This document shows positions 27,897-39,633 of a stretch of 64,000 nucleotides of DNA, piece by piece. How positions within the stretch are numbered: position 1 is the stretch's first letter; each line of letters begins with the position of its first letter. Location of the stretch: the NCBI GenBank assembly GCA_009937445.1, contig JAACFM010000003.1, positions 1 to 64,000 on the forward strand, read 5' to 3'. The DNA comes from Gammaproteobacteria bacterium (GTDB taxonomy: Bacteria > Pseudomonadota > Gammaproteobacteria > Steroidobacterales > Woeseiaceae). Under the pieces are notes generated by a model. That model had not been told where the DNA came from. It worked only from the letters and a program-made list of their open reading frames with translations, and made no database searches. The position numbers were made by a program, and so were the translations under genes.

Positions 27897-29141
27897 TTAG
27901 CCGCCGAAATCATCGAGCAGAATATTTTCTTCTTGAACTCCGAGGCTGTCGAGCATTTTGATCACAGCGCTGTTCATCATCGGCGGACCGCATAAATAAT
28001 ACTCACAGTCCTCAGGGGCAGGGTGGTCTGCCAAATACTCATCGAGCAGCACTTTGTGAATAAACCCGACGTAGCCAGTCCAGTTGTCTTCAGGCAACGG
28101 TTCGGACATTGCGAGGTTCCATTTGAAGTTGTCGTTGTCCGCTGCGAGTTGGTCAAATTCATCATCGTAGAAGACTTCCTTCAAGCTGCGTGCACCGTAC
28201 CAGAAGGACATTTTTCGTTTGCTGTGTCGACGAAGCAGTTGATCGAATATGTGGGAACGCATAGGTGCCATGCCAGCGCCGCCACCGATGAAGACCATTT
28301 CGTTATCGGTTTCCTTGGCGAAAAATTCGCCGTAAGGACCGGACACGATAACCTTGTCTCCGGGCTTCAGGTTGAAGATAAATGAGGACATGACTCCAGG
28401 GGGGATAGAATCATCGGCCCCCGGTGGCGGCGTGGCAATTCTGACGTTCAGTTTGATGACATCTTTTTCCAACGGAAAACTGGCCATTGAGTAGGCGCGA
28501 GACTCGGGTTTCTTTACGTGCGATTCGTAACGCCATAACTTGAAGCGGTCCCACTCCTCGCGGAATTCCTCTTCAATATCAAAGTCTGTGAACTTCAGAT
28601 CGTGCGGAGGGCAATCGATCTGAATATAGCCGCCGGCACGAAAATCGAGTTCTTCGCCATCCGGCAATGCCAGAACCAGCTCCTTGATGAAACTTGCGAC
28701 GTTGCGATTCGACTTTACGGTGCATTCGTATTGTTTCACACCAAACACTTCGTCCGGCACCTGCACCTGCATATCCTGCTTTACGGCAACCTGGCAGGAC
28801 AAGCGATAATGTTCGGCGGCCTCGCGTTTATTCAGCAACGAGGTTTCCGTCGCCAGGATCGCACCACCGCCCGAAATGACTCGAACACGACACTGTCCGC
28901 AGGTACCACCGCCACCACAGGCGGATGGCACGAACAGGTTGGCGTCCGCCAAACCCTGCATGAGTTTTCCACCGACCGGGATCTTCAACTCCATTTCGTC
29001 ATTTACCGTGACGGAAACAGAGCCGCTGGCGACCAGCTTTGAGCGAGCCAACAGAATGACGAAAACCAGTATTAGGATAATGCTTGTAAACAGTCCTACG
29101 CCGAGCATTACCTCGAGTATGACACCGCTGTCGATGCTCAC
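27897..29141 (-). CDS. nqrF: Na+-translocating NADH:quinone reductase subunit F
   Basis: [14 protein letters not shown] [2Fe-2S] domain and FNR-like FAD/NADH domain; ends ...[11 protein letters not shown]. Confidence 0.96.
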   Translation of the reverse strand: MSIDSGVILEVMLGVGLFTSIILILVFVILLARSKLVASGSVSVTVNDEMELKIPVGGKLMQGLADANLFVPSACGGGGTCGQCRVRVISGGGAILATETSLLNKREAAEHYRLSCQVAVKQDMQVQVPDEVFGVKQYECTVKSNRNVASFIKELVLALPDGEELDFRAGGYIQIDCPPHDLKFTDFDIEEEFREEWDRFKLWRYESHVKKPESRAYSMASFPLEKDVIKLNVRIATPPPGADDSIPPGVMSSFIFNLKPGDKVIVSGPYGEFFAKETDNEMVFIGGGAGMAPMRSHIFDQLLRRHSKRKMSFWYGARSLKEVFYDDEFDQLAADNDNFKWNLAMSEPLPEDNWTGYVGFIHKVLLDEYLADHPAPEDCEYYLCGPPMMNSAVIKMLDSLGVQEENILLDDFGG

Positions 29142-29746
29142 AGCTGTACTCCCGAGAATCCCATAAATCCAAGTGACATCAAGCCGACGATGATGAAGGT
29201 TATGCCGAGGCCCTGCAGGCCATTGGGTACGTCACTGTATTTGAGCTTTTCACGTATTCCGGCCAGGGCTATCAGGGCGATAGCCCAGCCCGCACCACTG
29301 CCCATTCCGTATACGACGCTTTCGCCAAGGTCGTAATGCCGCTCGACCATGAACAATGTGCCGCCAAGGATGGCGCAGTTAACGGTAATCAGTGGCAGGA
29401 AGATTCCGAGCGCGTTATACAGTTTGGGCACGTACCGATCCAGTGTCATTTCCAGGATTTGCACAAGCGCAGCGATTACACCGATGTAGCTGACCAGCCC
29501 GAGGAAGCTCAGATCAACATCAGGCAATCCGGCCCAGGCAAGTGCTCCGGGTGCCAGCAGGTAGGCGTACAGCAGGTGATTGACTGGCACAGTAATAGTC
29601 TGCACAGCAACAACAGCGATGCCCAGACCGATAGCGGTTTCGACGCGTTTCGAAACGGCAAGGAATGTGCACATGCCGAGGAAAAACGCGAGCGCCAGGT
29701 TCTCGACAAATGCGGCTTTGATAAATAAATTGACGTAGGTTTCCAT
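29138..29746 (-). CDS. nqrE: Na+-translocating NADH:quinone reductase subunit E
   Basis: Six-TM NqrE-like sequence ([30 protein letters not shown]). Confidence 0.95.
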   Translation of the reverse strand: METYVNLFIKAAFVENLALAFFLGMCTFLAVSKRVETAIGLGIAVVAVQTITVPVNHLLYAYLLAPGALAWAGLPDVDLSFLGLVSYIGVIAALVQILEMTLDRYVPKLYNALGIFLPLITVNCAILGGTLFMVERHYDLGESVVYGMGSGAGWAIALIALAGIREKLKYSDVPNGLQGLGITFIIVGLMSLGFMGFSGVQL

Positions 29747-30405
29747 TAGTAAACGTCCGTCCGATGGACTTCATGAATTTGATATTCAGCCTGTTCCACT
29801 TGTTGCTTGCGCCAGGACCGAATGGCCCAAATCAGCAAGCCGATGATAAAGAACGCGCTGGGCGGTAAAAGCATCATTCCGTTTGCCGGGTACCAGCCGC
29901 CGTCTTGCGTCAGCGGGAGAATCGAGTATCCAAGAAGCGTTCCGGCGCCAAACAGCTCTCGCAAGGTTGCGACAGCTATCAGGATCAGGCTGTAGCCCAG
30001 ACCATTGCTGAGACCGTCAAGAAAACTCAGTCCGACCGGGTTTTTCATGGCGAATGCTTCTGCTCGACCGAGCACGATGCAATTGGTGATGATAAGGCCA
30101 ACAAACACTGACAACTGCTTGCTCGTCTCAAATGCATAGGCGCGCAATAGTTGATCGGTCAGAATAACCAGTGAAGCGATGATCGTCATATGAACAATGA
30201 TGCGAATGTTGTTCGGTATGCGATGCCGGATAAGGCTGATCGCCGCACAGGCCAGCGCCGTAACGCAAGTCAGCGCAACGCACATTAACAGTGCAGGCAG
30301 CAGGGAGGTTGTGACAGCAAGTGCCGAGCAGATTCCCAGCATCTGCAATGTGACCGGGTTGTTATCAATCAGCGGATCGATTACGACTTTACGCATCTCG
30401 CTCAT
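29746..30405 (-). CDS. nqrD: Na+-translocating NADH:quinone reductase subunit D
   Basis: [21 protein letters not shown]...[21 protein letters not shown]. Confidence 0.95.
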   Translation of the reverse strand: MSEMRKVVIDPLIDNNPVTLQMLGICSALAVTTSLLPALLMCVALTCVTALACAAISLIRHRIPNNIRIIVHMTIIASLVILTDQLLRAYAFETSKQLSVFVGLIITNCIVLGRAEAFAMKNPVGLSFLDGLSNGLGYSLILIAVATLRELFGAGTLLGYSILPLTQDGGWYPANGMMLLPPSAFFIIGLLIWAIRSWRKQQVEQAEYQIHEVHRTDVY

Positions 30406-31067
30406 CGGTATGTCTCCAGATAAGGACCGAAGCCTTCCGGTCCAATCCAGTGTTGTACGAGTTTGGTTACACCATTACCGGTGAGTGTCGCGCCGGACAG
30501 CCCATCGATTTGATACTGCAGATTGGCGTTTGTGCTATCACGCAGCGCAAACCCACGAACAACCTCAATGCGCGGCGTACTGTCATCACCGTAGAGTTGT
30601 TTTCCAACCCATAGATTTCGCCAGTCCGCTTTGTCAATCTGGTCGCCCAGTCCGGGTGTTTCTGCGTGTTCATAAAAGCGAATGCCTTTTACCGTATTGC
30701 CGTCCGGCGCCAGCGCCAGGTAACCGCGCATCGTCGACCAGAGTCCCGGACCGCTGATGGGTAAAATAATTTGCTTGATGGAATCGCCACTTTTCTCAAG
30801 ATAAATCTCGACGCTTTCGCCATTGGCAATCTCGACGGCATCGGGTTGAATGGTCGCAAACAACGCTGCGATGTCACCCTCCGGTTCCATCAGTCCGGCG
30901 ACCTCCAAAATGATGCGCTGTCGATATTCTTCCTGATTCTTGAGTTGCTTAGGCTTCAGTACGATGGCAGCACTGGCAACCAGAACAGAGCAAATCAGGC
31001 TCAGGCCAATCGCTATCGTCAGTGTGTTCGAGATACTGTCGCGGTCGAAGCTCTTATTGTCAGACAT
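30402..31067 (-). CDS. nqrC: Na+-translocating NADH:quinone reductase subunit C
   Basis: Single N-terminal TM; FMN-attachment motif [13 protein letters not shown]. Confidence 0.95.
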   Translation of the reverse strand: MSDNKSFDRDSISNTLTIAIGLSLICSVLVASAAIVLKPKQLKNQEEYRQRIILEVAGLMEPEGDIAALFATIQPDAVEIANGESVEIYLEKSGDSIKQIILPISGPGLWSTMRGYLALAPDGNTVKGIRFYEHAETPGLGDQIDKADWRNLWVGKQLYGDDSTPRIEVVRGFALRDSTNANLQYQIDGLSGATLTGNGVTKLVQHWIGPEGFGPYLETYR

Positions 31068-32265
31068 GACGTTTTAGCCTCCGCTTTATATTTGCACGAA
31101 TGACAAAATGATCAATCACCGGTGCGAATATATTTGCAAATAGAATGGCCAGCATGATGCCTTCCGGAAATGCGGGGTTGATTACGCGAATCAACCAGGT
31201 CATGAACCCGATGAGCAGGCCAAATACCCACTTACCGGCATTCGTTTGTGCAGCGCTCACCGGATCGGTCGCCATGAAAACGGCACCAAAGGCAAAACCG
31301 CCGACCACGATATGCCAATGCCAGGGCATCGACATCATCGGGTTTGCACTCTCGCCGCTGAAAAGCAGTGACGGAATAATCAGTCCGGCGAAAACGGCAA
31401 CTATGATTCGCCACGATGCGATCCGTGTGAAAATCAGGAACGCGGCTCCAAACAAGCAAGCGAGTGCCGATGTTTCACCGATCGATCCCTGCATTTGTCC
31501 GAGAAACGCATTCGACCAGGTCAGTCCGCTGGCAACTATTCCGCTCATGCCGTCAATAGCGCTAACACCGAGTGCCGTTGCACCGCTGAAACCATCGACG
31601 GCTGTCCAGACCGCATCGCCAGAGATTTGGACCGGATATGCGAAGTACAGGAAGGCACGACCGACCAAAGCAGGATTCAGGAAGTTCTTGCCTGTACCGC
31701 CGAAGACTTCCTTGCCGATAACCACGCCGAAGCTGATTCCGATCGCAACCTGCCAGAGCGGTATTGTTGCGGGCAGTATCAGCGTGTACAGCATCGATGT
31801 GACGAAGAATCCTTCGTTGATCTCATGGTTTCTGACGCCGGCAAATATGACTTCCCATATGCCGCCGGCGGCCATTGTTACCGCGTAGATCGGCAGAAAA
31901 TACAAAAGCCCCTGCGCGAAACAGTCGTAAACACTTTGTGGGTCATAACCGGCGCCGAGCAGCGGCATAACCATCCCGCGCCACCCTTCGATACCGCTGA
32001 TGCCCATAGCGGCCATTGCGGTATTGGCCTGAAATCCAATATTCCACATACCCACCAACGCGCAGGGCGTTACTGCAAACACCACGATGATCATGACGCG
32101 TTTCAGGTCAAGGGCATCTCGGATGTGAGGTGATGTACGTGCAACGTCGGCTGGCGAGTAGAACAGCGTATCGACCATTTCGAAAAGCGCGTAAAACCGT
32201 TCCAGACGTCCGCCAGGTACAAACAGCGGCTCCATTCGGTCCAGGAATGAACGAAATCTTTTCAT
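31060..32265 (-). CDS. nqrB: Na+-translocating NADH:quinone reductase subunit B
   Basis: FMN-attachment motif [10 protein letters not shown]; polytopic. Confidence 0.95.
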   Translation of the reverse strand: MKRFRSFLDRMEPLFVPGGRLERFYALFEMVDTLFYSPADVARTSPHIRDALDLKRVMIIVVFAVTPCALVGMWNIGFQANTAMAAMGISGIEGWRGMVMPLLGAGYDPQSVYDCFAQGLLYFLPIYAVTMAAGGIWEVIFAGVRNHEINEGFFVTSMLYTLILPATIPLWQVAIGISFGVVIGKEVFGGTGKNFLNPALVGRAFLYFAYPVQISGDAVWTAVDGFSGATALGVSAIDGMSGIVASGLTWSNAFLGQMQGSIGETSALACLFGAAFLIFTRIASWRIIVAVFAGLIIPSLLFSGESANPMMSMPWHWHIVVGGFAFGAVFMATDPVSAAQTNAGKWVFGLLIGFMTWLIRVINPAFPEGIMLAILFANIFAPVIDHFVIRANIKRRLKRHV

Positions 32266-33611
32266 TAGCCGTTGACCTCGATCTCTCTTAGGTTTTTACG
32301 GAGATGGACCCCGTACTGATACTTGCCATTGCAAACGAACGAACATAAAGCGAGGTCTTCTTCGTCCAGTTCCAGGCAACCGAGATCGCGTGCTGTATCT
32401 GTGTCGCGAACCAGCAGCGCCTTGAGCAGTGGGGTTGGGAGGAGGTCGAGCGGCATTACCTGCTCAAAGCTCCCAATGGATACCATCGCTCGTGGACTGC
32501 CGTTCTGCGTCGTGGTCAATGGATACTTGCTGGAGCCAAACAGGTTGCCGACGAACGCACGTGTGAACGAAAACTTGCCGACGCCAGGCCGCATGAAGGA
32601 CAAGAATTCGCGTTGACTACCTTCTGGCAATACAGTGATTTGGCTGTCGTAACGCCCGAGCCACACGGCCCACCCGGAGGCTCGATGGCCGCTGAGTACC
32701 GATCCTGACACGACCCGAACGGAGGCGCCTTCTATTTCCCCGGCAACCAGTTCTGCGATATTTGCGCCCAGACGCGTGGTCATCAGGCGAGGTGTTGCAA
32801 CGGCGGGTCCGCCAAGTGCGACGACTCGTTCGACCGGTAAACGGCCTGTCTCGAACAGTTTGCCGATCGCAATAACATCCTGATAACCGATGCTCCAGAC
32901 GACCCGGTCTTCGTTGACAGGATAAAGGAAGTGAATATGGGTACCCGCAAGCCCGGCAGGGTGAGGTCCGGTAAATTGGCTGGACTGCAGTTTGCCATTA
33001 TCCGGGCAGGGGATTCTGCTGTCAGCTGCCGTGCACAGATGCACGGTGCCTGCGGTCAGTCGGGAGATGATGTCCAGACCCTGGGCGAAGGCATCGCTTT
33101 CGCGCGCCACAATGACCTCGGGATCTGCAGCCAGCGGATTGGTGTCTATCGCTGTGACAAAAATCGCGGCCGCCTTGTCGTCAGGCCCCGGAATCTTGCT
33201 GAATGGCCGGGTACGAAAAGCAGTCCACAGTCCTGAAGCCAGCAGGTTCTGACGTGCGTCCTGTTCGCTGATGTTTTGCCATTCATCTTTCGAATAGCTT
33301 GCGAAATGCTCTTCTTCGTCGCCTTCAAGCGCCACAACGACGGATTGCAGTACACGCCGTTCGCCACGGTTGATGGCCTTTACAATGCCGCTTCCCGGCG
33401 ACGTAAACTGCACGCCCGGATTCTGTTTGTCTTTGAATAGTGGCTGGCCCAGCTTTACTTTATCGCCTACGGCGACAAGCATTCCTGGTTTCAGATCGAC
33501 TGTGTCGGGCCCCAGCAGTGCAACAGAGCTGACGCTGGCGCCAGCCGATATTTCCTGCACAGGGGATCCCTCGAGCGGGATATCAAGCCCTTTTTTAATT
33601 TTAAAATACAA
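32265..33611 (-). CDS. nqrA: Na+-translocating NADH:quinone reductase subunit A, probable TTG start
   Basis: [15 protein letters not shown]-terminus of the NqrA family; no ATG near the expected start, TTG at 33611 fits. Confidence 0.9.
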   Translation of the reverse strand: MYFKIKKGLDIPLEGSPVQEISAGASVSSVALLGPDTVDLKPGMLVAVGDKVKLGQPLFKDKQNPGVQFTSPGSGIVKAINRGERRVLQSVVVALEGDEEEHFASYSKDEWQNISEQDARQNLLASGLWTAFRTRPFSKIPGPDDKAAAIFVTAIDTNPLAADPEVIVARESDAFAQGLDIISRLTAGTVHLCTAADSRIPCPDNGKLQSSQFTGPHPAGLAGTHIHFLYPVNEDRVVWSIGYQDVIAIGKLFETGRLPVERVVALGGPAVATPRLMTTRLGANIAELVAGEIEGASVRVVSGSVLSGHRASGWAVWLGRYDSQITVLPEGSQREFLSFMRPGVGKFSFTRAFVGNLFGSSKYPLTTTQNGSPRAMVSIGSFEQVMPLDLLPTPLLKALLVRDTDTARDLGCLELDEEDLALCSFVCNGKYQYGVHLRKNLREIEVNG

Positions 33612-34581
33612 TGTTGTACACCATGCATCCAGCAAGCCAGATGCAACCAATTGTGTGAATACCTAACGTAGATTCAATGGCTTGCGTCATAGAACTTCTG
33701 TCCGCGACGCCACCCCGTATAGAAGCCGCAGCTCGCCAGGCAAGTACCAGCAAGGCGAGCGGTACGAGCGGGGCCAGCATTGGCAGCATTTTTTGGATGG
33801 TCATGTAAATGATGACAATGACCGCTGAACTCTGCAGGACGAAGTACAGCCGTGACGTTCCCGCTAATCCCAGGCGCACCGGCAACGTGTTCTTACCCGT
33901 TGCTCCATCAGCCTTCATATCGGGGACTTCGTTGATCAGCAGAATAGCGCCTACCCAGACGCTAACGGGCAATGAGAACAGCACCAGCGCTGTATCAATC
34001 GACGCACCTTGTAGCCAGGCAGCGCCGGTTACCGGGAGAACACCGAAAGCCACAGCGACCGCTGTTTCACCGATTCCCAGGGAGCTGAGTTTTACAGGCC
34101 CCAGTGAATACAACACGCCAAGCGTTACACCAGCGAGTCCGAACAACAGGACTGCCGGGCCTTTTTCGAGAGTCAGAAGAACGCCCAACAGGGCGGTGAA
34201 GGCCAGTAGACCAACGCCCAGTTTCGCCATGCGGGACTGGCTGAGTATTCCCATCTGGATAAAACGGGAACCGCCTGTGTACGGGTAGATGCGTTGCTCA
34301 TTAATCTGATCGGTTCCGATTGTTTCGTCACCAACGTCGTTCAGGACATTACTTGCGGCGTGTACGCATACCGTTGCGACCAGAGCAAGAGTAAAAACAT
34401 ATGCATCAAAGGCGCCAGCGACGTGGGCGCCAAATGCAGTGCCTGCAATTACGGGCAAAACAGAGGCCGGAAAGAATTTTGGACGCGTTGCGTGAAAAAA
34501 TCGTTTTATTGAGCGCGCGCCGGAGTCCCCGGCAAATTCGTCGGGTGCTGGGTTTATTGGTTGAATGGATTCCTGAGACAT
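33601..34581 (-). CDS. UbiA/MenA-family prenyltransferase
   Basis: RPKFFPASVLPVIAGTA, NVLNDVGDETIGTDQINEQRIYPYTGGSRFIQ; polytopic UbiA-like. Confidence 0.82.
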   Translation of the reverse strand: MSQESIQPINPAPDEFAGDSGARSIKRFFHATRPKFFPASVLPVIAGTAFGAHVAGAFDAYVFTLALVATVCVHAASNVLNDVGDETIGTDQINEQRIYPYTGGSRFIQMGILSQSRMAKLGVGLLAFTALLGVLLTLEKGPAVLLFGLAGVTLGVLYSLGPVKLSSLGIGETAVAVAFGVLPVTGAAWLQGASIDTALVLFSLPVSVWVGAILLINEVPDMKADGATGKNTLPVRLGLAGTSRLYFVLQSSAVIVIIYMTIQKMLPMLAPLVPLALLVLAWRAAASIRGGVADRSSMTQAIESTLGIHTIGCIWLAGCMVYNIVF

Positions 34582-34784
34582 TTTTGTGTTCCGTAACTGC
34601 GGGGTCATTTATACCGATATTAACAGGCATAAATATACGCGCTAACCGAATGTTAAATTAGGGATTTGCCGTGGGAGCTTGTAGTCACCTGCAAAGCCAA
34701 TGGTAAAAACCGAAAGCGCGCAGGTTACTTGCTTAGCAAATTGGATGCAATTGACGTTAATTTAGATGAAGGACGATAAACCTT

Positions 34785-36953
34785 ATGAGAGTCAGTAGCT
34801 TATTAATAGTGTTTCTGTCGTGTGCAGTGCTCGTAGCGTGCACAAATACAGACAATGAGAAGCCGACGGCCACCAATGAGATAGCCGATGAGATAGCCGA
34901 TGAGATAGCGGTTACCGATGCAGAGCTGGTTGGAAACCCTTTTATGGAGGAATGGGATACCCCGTACGGAGTGCCGCCGTTCGCGAAAATCGAAGATGCA
35001 CATTACCTGCCGGCGATAAAGAAAGGCATTCTCGAAAAGCGGGCAGAAATTGCTGCAATTATTGAGAATCCGGAAGCGCCGAGTTTTGATAACACAATAC
35101 TGGCAATGCAAAAGGCCGGAAGTTTGCTGAACAAGGTGAACAGCACTTTCTCCAATATTACCGGAACGGAGCTGAACGACACGCTCCAGGATCTGGATAC
35201 CAGGATTTCACCGCTGTTGTCACGCGAGAATGATGCGATAAATTTCAGCGAAGCATTGTTCAAGCGGGTCCAGACTGTCTATGCCCAAAAGGGTCAGCTC
35301 GAGCTGAATGAGCAGGACGCGCGCCTGCTCGAATTGACACATCGTAACTTTATTCGTTCGGGTGCAGCGCTACCGCAGAACGTAAAACAGCAGATTACCG
35401 AGATAAACGCCGAAATATCGAGTATCACAACGCAGTTCGGGCTCAATCTCCTGGCGGCGACAAAAGGCTTTAAGCTGGAAATCACGGATGCAGCACAAAC
35501 CGCCGGACTGAGCGACGCTTTCAAGTCATCCATTTGGAATGCAGAAGCAGGCGCCTGGGTGGTCGGCCTGAACCGCTCGTCATACGAAACGTTTATGACA
35601 GAGTCAGCCGTTCGTACATTGCGTGAACAACTGTTCAATGGTTACCGCCTGCGTGCGTCATCCGGCGATATCGACAATGGCCCGCTGGCGATTCGAGTGG
35701 CTCAGCTGCGCGCGCAACGTGCGGAATTGATGGGCTATAAATCGCATGCCCATTACCAACTCGAAACTCGTATGGCAAAGACGCCCCTGTGGGCCGAGGA
35801 CTTTTTGCTAAGAGTCTGGCGTCCGGCTCTTGCCCGCGCGAAAACAGAACTCGTCGATATGCAGGCGATGGCTGGTGACGAATTCAAAATGGCTGGACAC
35901 GACTGGTGGCACTATGCCGAAAAAGTCAGGAAAGCGCGTTACGACCTCGACGAGAACGAGCTCAAGCCGTATTTCGAGCTGAGTGCAGTCCGTGCCGGTG
36001 CATTCGGCATGGCAAACCGTTTGTTCGGTGTAACGTTCGAGCCGGTTGATGTCGTCGGCTGGAATCCTGTCGTTACCTCATACGACGTGAAAGATGAAGA
36101 CGGCAGTCATCTTGGCCTGTTAATGCTGGATATGTATGCGCGTGATTCGAAGCGTGGCGGTGCTTGGATGAGTGGCTATCGTGCAGCGTCCAATATGGAC
36201 GGCGAACTTATTCGACCCATAGTGACCAACAATTTGAATCTTTCCATACCGCCGGACGGTGAGCCGACATTGATGCGGTTCTCCGAAGTTACAACGCTGT
36301 TCCATGAGCTCGGACACGGGTTGCATGGGCTTCTGACGCAGATGAATTACCCGGAATTCTCAGGTGTGGATGGTCCGCTCGACTACACGGAATTCCCGGC
36401 GCAGATTCTGGAGCACTGGGCAGCCGAACCGGAGATGCTGGCTATTTTTGCACGCCATTTCGAGTCCGGTGAAGTTATTCCGCAAGAGCTTGTGGAACGC
36501 ATGCTCGTCGCCGCAAATTTCAATAATGGGTTCGCTACGACAGAATATATCGCAGCGTCGCTACTCGATTTGCGTTGGCACAGCTTGACGTTGGAAGAAG
36601 CTAACCAGCTCAGCGATGCGCAGGCGTTTGAGAATGAAGTACTCAATGGCTACGGGCTGATCGATGAGATCGAACCACGCTATCGTTCTCAATATTTTTC
36701 TCACATTTTTGCGGGCGGTTACTCGGCTGGTTATTACGCGTACCTGTGGTCGGAAATTCTTGATGCCGATGGTTTTGCGGCGTTCAAGCAAGCCGAGAAT
36801 ATTTTCGATCCTGAGACTGCCGCTCGATTGAAGAAGTGGGTGTATCAGGCCGGCGGATTGCGAGAAGCAGATGAGTTGTATCGCAACTTCCGTGGACAGG
36901 ACCCGAGCATCGAACCATTGTTGGAAGGCCGTGGATTCGACGTTACTGAATAA
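34785..36953 (+). CDS. M3 family oligopeptidase (Dcp/OpdA type), lipoprotein
   Basis: Lipobox (SCAVLVAC), zinc site HELGHGLHGLL, DGPLDYTEFPAQILEHWA. Confidence 0.93.
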   Translation: MRVSSLLIVFLSCAVLVACTNTDNEKPTATNEIADEIADEIAVTDAELVGNPFMEEWDTPYGVPPFAKIEDAHYLPAIKKGILEKRAEIAAIIENPEAPSFDNTILAMQKAGSLLNKVNSTFSNITGTELNDTLQDLDTRISPLLSRENDAINFSEALFKRVQTVYAQKGQLELNEQDARLLELTHRNFIRSGAALPQNVKQQITEINAEISSITTQFGLNLLAATKGFKLEITDAAQTAGLSDAFKSSIWNAEAGAWVVGLNRSSYETFMTESAVRTLREQLFNGYRLRASSGDIDNGPLAIRVAQLRAQRAELMGYKSHAHYQLETRMAKTPLWAEDFLLRVWRPALARAKTELVDMQAMAGDEFKMAGHDWWHYAEKVRKARYDLDENELKPYFELSAVRAGAFGMANRLFGVTFEPVDVVGWNPVVTSYDVKDEDGSHLGLLMLDMYARDSKRGGAWMSGYRAASNMDGELIRPIVTNNLNLSIPPDGEPTLMRFSEVTTLFHELGHGLHGLLTQMNYPEFSGVDGPLDYTEFPAQILEHWAAEPEMLAIFARHFESGEVIPQELVERMLVAANFNNGFATTEYIAASLLDLRWHSLTLEEANQLSDAQAFENEVLNGYGLIDEIEPRYRSQYFSHIFAGGYSAGYYAYLWSEILDADGFAAFKQAENIFDPETAARLKKWVYQAGGLREADELYRNFRGQDPSIEPLLEGRGFDVTE

Positions 36954-36968
36954 CCCGCTCAAGGCCGG

Positions 36969-37004
36969 GCCCGGCAGTACGACGAACTGTCTGTACTGCC
37001 GGGC
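36969..37004. terminator. Bidirectional hairpin between convergent genes
   Basis: Perfect 12-bp inverted repeat GCCCGGCAGTAC-N12-GTACTGCCGGGC, no clear U-tract. Confidence 0.55.
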
Positions 37005-37010
37005 AGGGTA

Positions 37011-37985
37011 TCAGGCAATCAGAAGAATGACTTTTCCGCGGGCACGGCGCTCGGAAATGATCTGAAACGCGGTTTTGAAATCTTCGAGCGGAAACGACTC
37101 CGTAATCTTCGGTTGCAAAGTTCCAGCTGCTACCAGTGCAGAGATTTCAGACATATTTTGAATTTGCAGGTCCGGGTTCTTGGCGGCCCAGGTTCCCCAC
37201 CACACACCAACAATACTGGCTTCCTTTAAGAGTGTGATATTCGCCGGAAGCTGCGGAATGTCCCCTGATGCGAATCCGATTATTAGATGCCGCCCATGCC
37301 AGGCCAGTGCTCTGAGCGCCTGATGAGAGAGGTCACCGCCGACCGGGTCGTAGACGACATCGACTCCGCCACCGCTAAGCTCCTTTGCTGTTTCCTTCAA
37401 GGGTTGAACGGAATAATTGATCAGCTCATCGGCACCCGCATCACGGGCAAATTTCAGCTTCTCATCGGAACTGGCCGCGGCGATCACTCGCGCGCCCATC
37501 GCTTTTGCAATCTGGACCGCCGTTATTCCGACACCACCGGCAGCGCCCAGCACCAGCACAGTTTCACCTGGCTGCAGCCCGGCAGATTGCTTGAGAGCGT
37601 GATAGCTCGTGCCATACGTGACCGCATAGCCAGCACCCTGTTCGAAGTTGAGTTCGCTCGGCAAGTGCGTGGCAGCGTTCTGATGGACTTTGCATTTTTC
37701 GGCAAAGCCACCACCACGCGGTGCGACGATCGCTTTGTCCCCGATTTTGAAGCGCGAGACTTTTGAACCCACCGCAGAGACGATGCCGCTCGCTTCGTTG
37801 CCGGGTATAAACGGCGGCGGAATCTTGTCCTGATACTGCCCTGCAATTATCAGAATATCCGGGAAGTTAATACCCGCTGCCTTGACGTCGATGACAATGT
37901 CTTCGTCTCCAGGGACCGGGTCATCCCATTCTTCTATTACAAGGTCCGTCACCGGACCCCAGGCTTTGCAGGTAAGTGCGCGCAT
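37011..37985 (-). CDS. NADPH:quinone oxidoreductase / zinc-independent MDR family
   Basis: MRALTCKAWGPVTDLVIEEWDDP, LGAAGGVGITAVQIAKAMGARVIAAASS. Confidence 0.92.
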   Translation of the reverse strand: MRALTCKAWGPVTDLVIEEWDDPVPGDEDIVIDVKAAGINFPDILIIAGQYQDKIPPPFIPGNEASGIVSAVGSKVSRFKIGDKAIVAPRGGGFAEKCKVHQNAATHLPSELNFEQGAGYAVTYGTSYHALKQSAGLQPGETVLVLGAAGGVGITAVQIAKAMGARVIAAASSDEKLKFARDAGADELINYSVQPLKETAKELSGGGVDVVYDPVGGDLSHQALRALAWHGRHLIIGFASGDIPQLPANITLLKEASIVGVWWGTWAAKNPDLQIQNMSEISALVAAGTLQPKITESFPLEDFKTAFQIISERRARGKVILLIA

Positions 37986-38041
37986 TGATTGGCTCGTCAA
38001 TTTGGGCCAGCAATAGTCGCACAACCTCTTGGAGTATCCCA

Positions 38042-38290
38042 ATGCTACGCATCTTTCTGGTCGTCATTTGCTCATTCCAGCTGATTTCCTGTGGTGAGAA
38101 AGACACCTATGACCCGGCTGCCGATCTCTCAGACAAGAAATTGGCTGCGCTTGATGCCGGGCTCGGTCTGAGCACCACGCGGAACGCCGAGATCGCGAAC
38201 TCCATGTTTCAAAAAGCGAGGAGTGCTTATCATCCGCTGACCATCGGCTACATCGAAAGAGCCTTAAAAAGAGTGGCGCAGGCACAGTAG
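38042..38290 (+). CDS. Small putative lipoprotein
   Basis: MLRIFLVVICSFQLISCGEKDTYDPAADLS..., lipobox-like signal; no family recognised. Confidence 0.4.
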   Translation: MLRIFLVVICSFQLISCGEKDTYDPAADLSDKKLAALDAGLGLSTTRNAEIANSMFQKARSAYHPLTIGYIERALKRVAQAQ

Positions 38291-38380
38291 TCTGTAGCCA
38301 GCCGCTGTGTGTAATTATGTGACGCCAGTCAGAGGATTATTGGAGCAGATTGGTCATACTGACAGGCCACAGGAGCTCCA

Positions 38381-38854
38381 ATGTCGATTTCAAGAACCTT
38401 ACTGCTAGTTTCAATTCTTTTCTGCGGGTCAGCCGCTGCGGACGTCTGGAAGTGGGTTGATGCGGAAGGCAAAACGCACTTCGTGGATACGAGTACGGCT
38501 ATTTTCACCTGGGTAGAAGATGGCAGGATCTTCTACAGTGACAAGCCGGATCATGAAGACGCGATTGCGGTGCAGCTGGTATGGGTGGCCAAAGGTACTC
38601 TGGAAAACATGGAGAATGCCGCCGACGGCTCTGATGATTCTGCATTTGCGGATGAAACGCCCGGGGAACGGGCAGAGCGTCAAGAAGCCGAAGCTTACTA
38701 CTGCAAGAGAGCGACCGAAATCCATGACTCCTACGAGAATGCGCCGCGGCTGTATCGGACCAATGATGCGGGCGAGCGAGAGTATTTGTCGGAAGAGGCC
38801 GCGAACGAGACTCTGGCTGAAACGAAATCGAAAATGGACGATCTTTGCAGCTAG
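38381..38854 (+). CDS. DUF4124-domain secreted protein
   Basis: Signal peptide, ADVWKWVDAEGKTHFVDT. Confidence 0.8.
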   Translation: MSISRTLLLVSILFCGSAAADVWKWVDAEGKTHFVDTSTAIFTWVEDGRIFYSDKPDHEDAIAVQLVWVAKGTLENMENAADGSDDSAFADETPGERAERQEAEAYYCKRATEIHDSYENAPRLYRTNDAGEREYLSEEAANETLAETKSKMDDLCS

Positions 38855-39633
38855 TCGCCAGTCTCTTCCATTAGTGCCTTGTCGGCCTCCAGAAAGCTGC
38901 CGGTCCGCAGAAACGACACTGTATTTCGAATAACGAGCTCGTCGCGCGGGATGTTGCGATGCGAATTGCCGACGACGAGAAAATCATTCATACCCTCTAT
39001 TTTCGTGCTTGCAAGAGAGACCTTTCCGTCATCAGGGTTGGGCAGCATTGCGGACATGAATACGTTGATCGTACCGGTACCGGCAATAACGCCGAGTTCG
39101 AAATCTACCGGACCCAATAGCACAGGCATGCTCTGGGCATCCGTTCCCAACTGAGCACCCGCATCACCACTCAGCGAAGCAAATCCGGGCCAGTCTCTGG
39201 TCTTGTCGATTAATTCACTGCCCTGGTTGGGCGGTCCCATCATGACCACGCGTCCGAGCTCAGGTATCCGTGAATGCTTGTTCTCGTATCGCACGAGGAT
39301 GCCGCCCAGTGAGTGCGTTACAAAGTGGATTCGCTCCGCCCCGTTATTCCTGCACTCCTCGAGGCCCAATCCGACGGCCAGCGGCGCGATATCCTGAATC
39401 GAACCGGACTGCGATGGATAGTCCACATTGGCGGTCGTAAATCCTGCCGCCTGCAAGCCATCCGCCATCGGGCGCATCAGCCGCCAGCTGCGATTCAGGC
39501 CGTGCAGTAAAACGACACAGTCACGGGAGTTGTCTGCTGTCAGGACCTCTGCGCGGGGCTCGGTGACACAGCTCGCCTGGCTGATCGCTATCAGCGGCAA
39601 TACACATGCTATCGTTTGTCGAAACCAGCTCAT
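38851..39633 (-). CDS. Secreted alpha/beta hydrolase (lipase-like)
   Basis: VVLLHGLNRSWRLMRPMADGLQAAGF, FVTHSLGGILVR (GxSxG-like), signal peptide from ATG 39633. Confidence 0.82.
   Translation of the reverse strand: MSWFRQTIACVLPLIAISQASCVTEPRAEVLTADNSRDCVVLLHGLNRSWRLMRPMADGLQAAGFTTANVDYPSQSGSIQDIAPLAVGLGLEECRNNGAERIHFVTHSLGGILVRYENKHSRIPELGRVVMMGPPNQGSELIDKTRDWPGFASLSGDAGAQLGTDAQSMPVLLGPVDFELGVIAGTGTINVFMSAMLPNPDDGKVSLASTKIEGMNDFLVVGNSHRNIPRDELVIRNTVSFLRTGSFLEADKALMEETGD

Noticed and set aside
38320-38335. GTGAC-GCCA-GTCAG as another Crp/Fnr box upstream of the DUF4124 gene
   Set aside because: Half-sites match by chance-level similarity, flanks differ, and the downstream gene has no link to the respiratory regulon.
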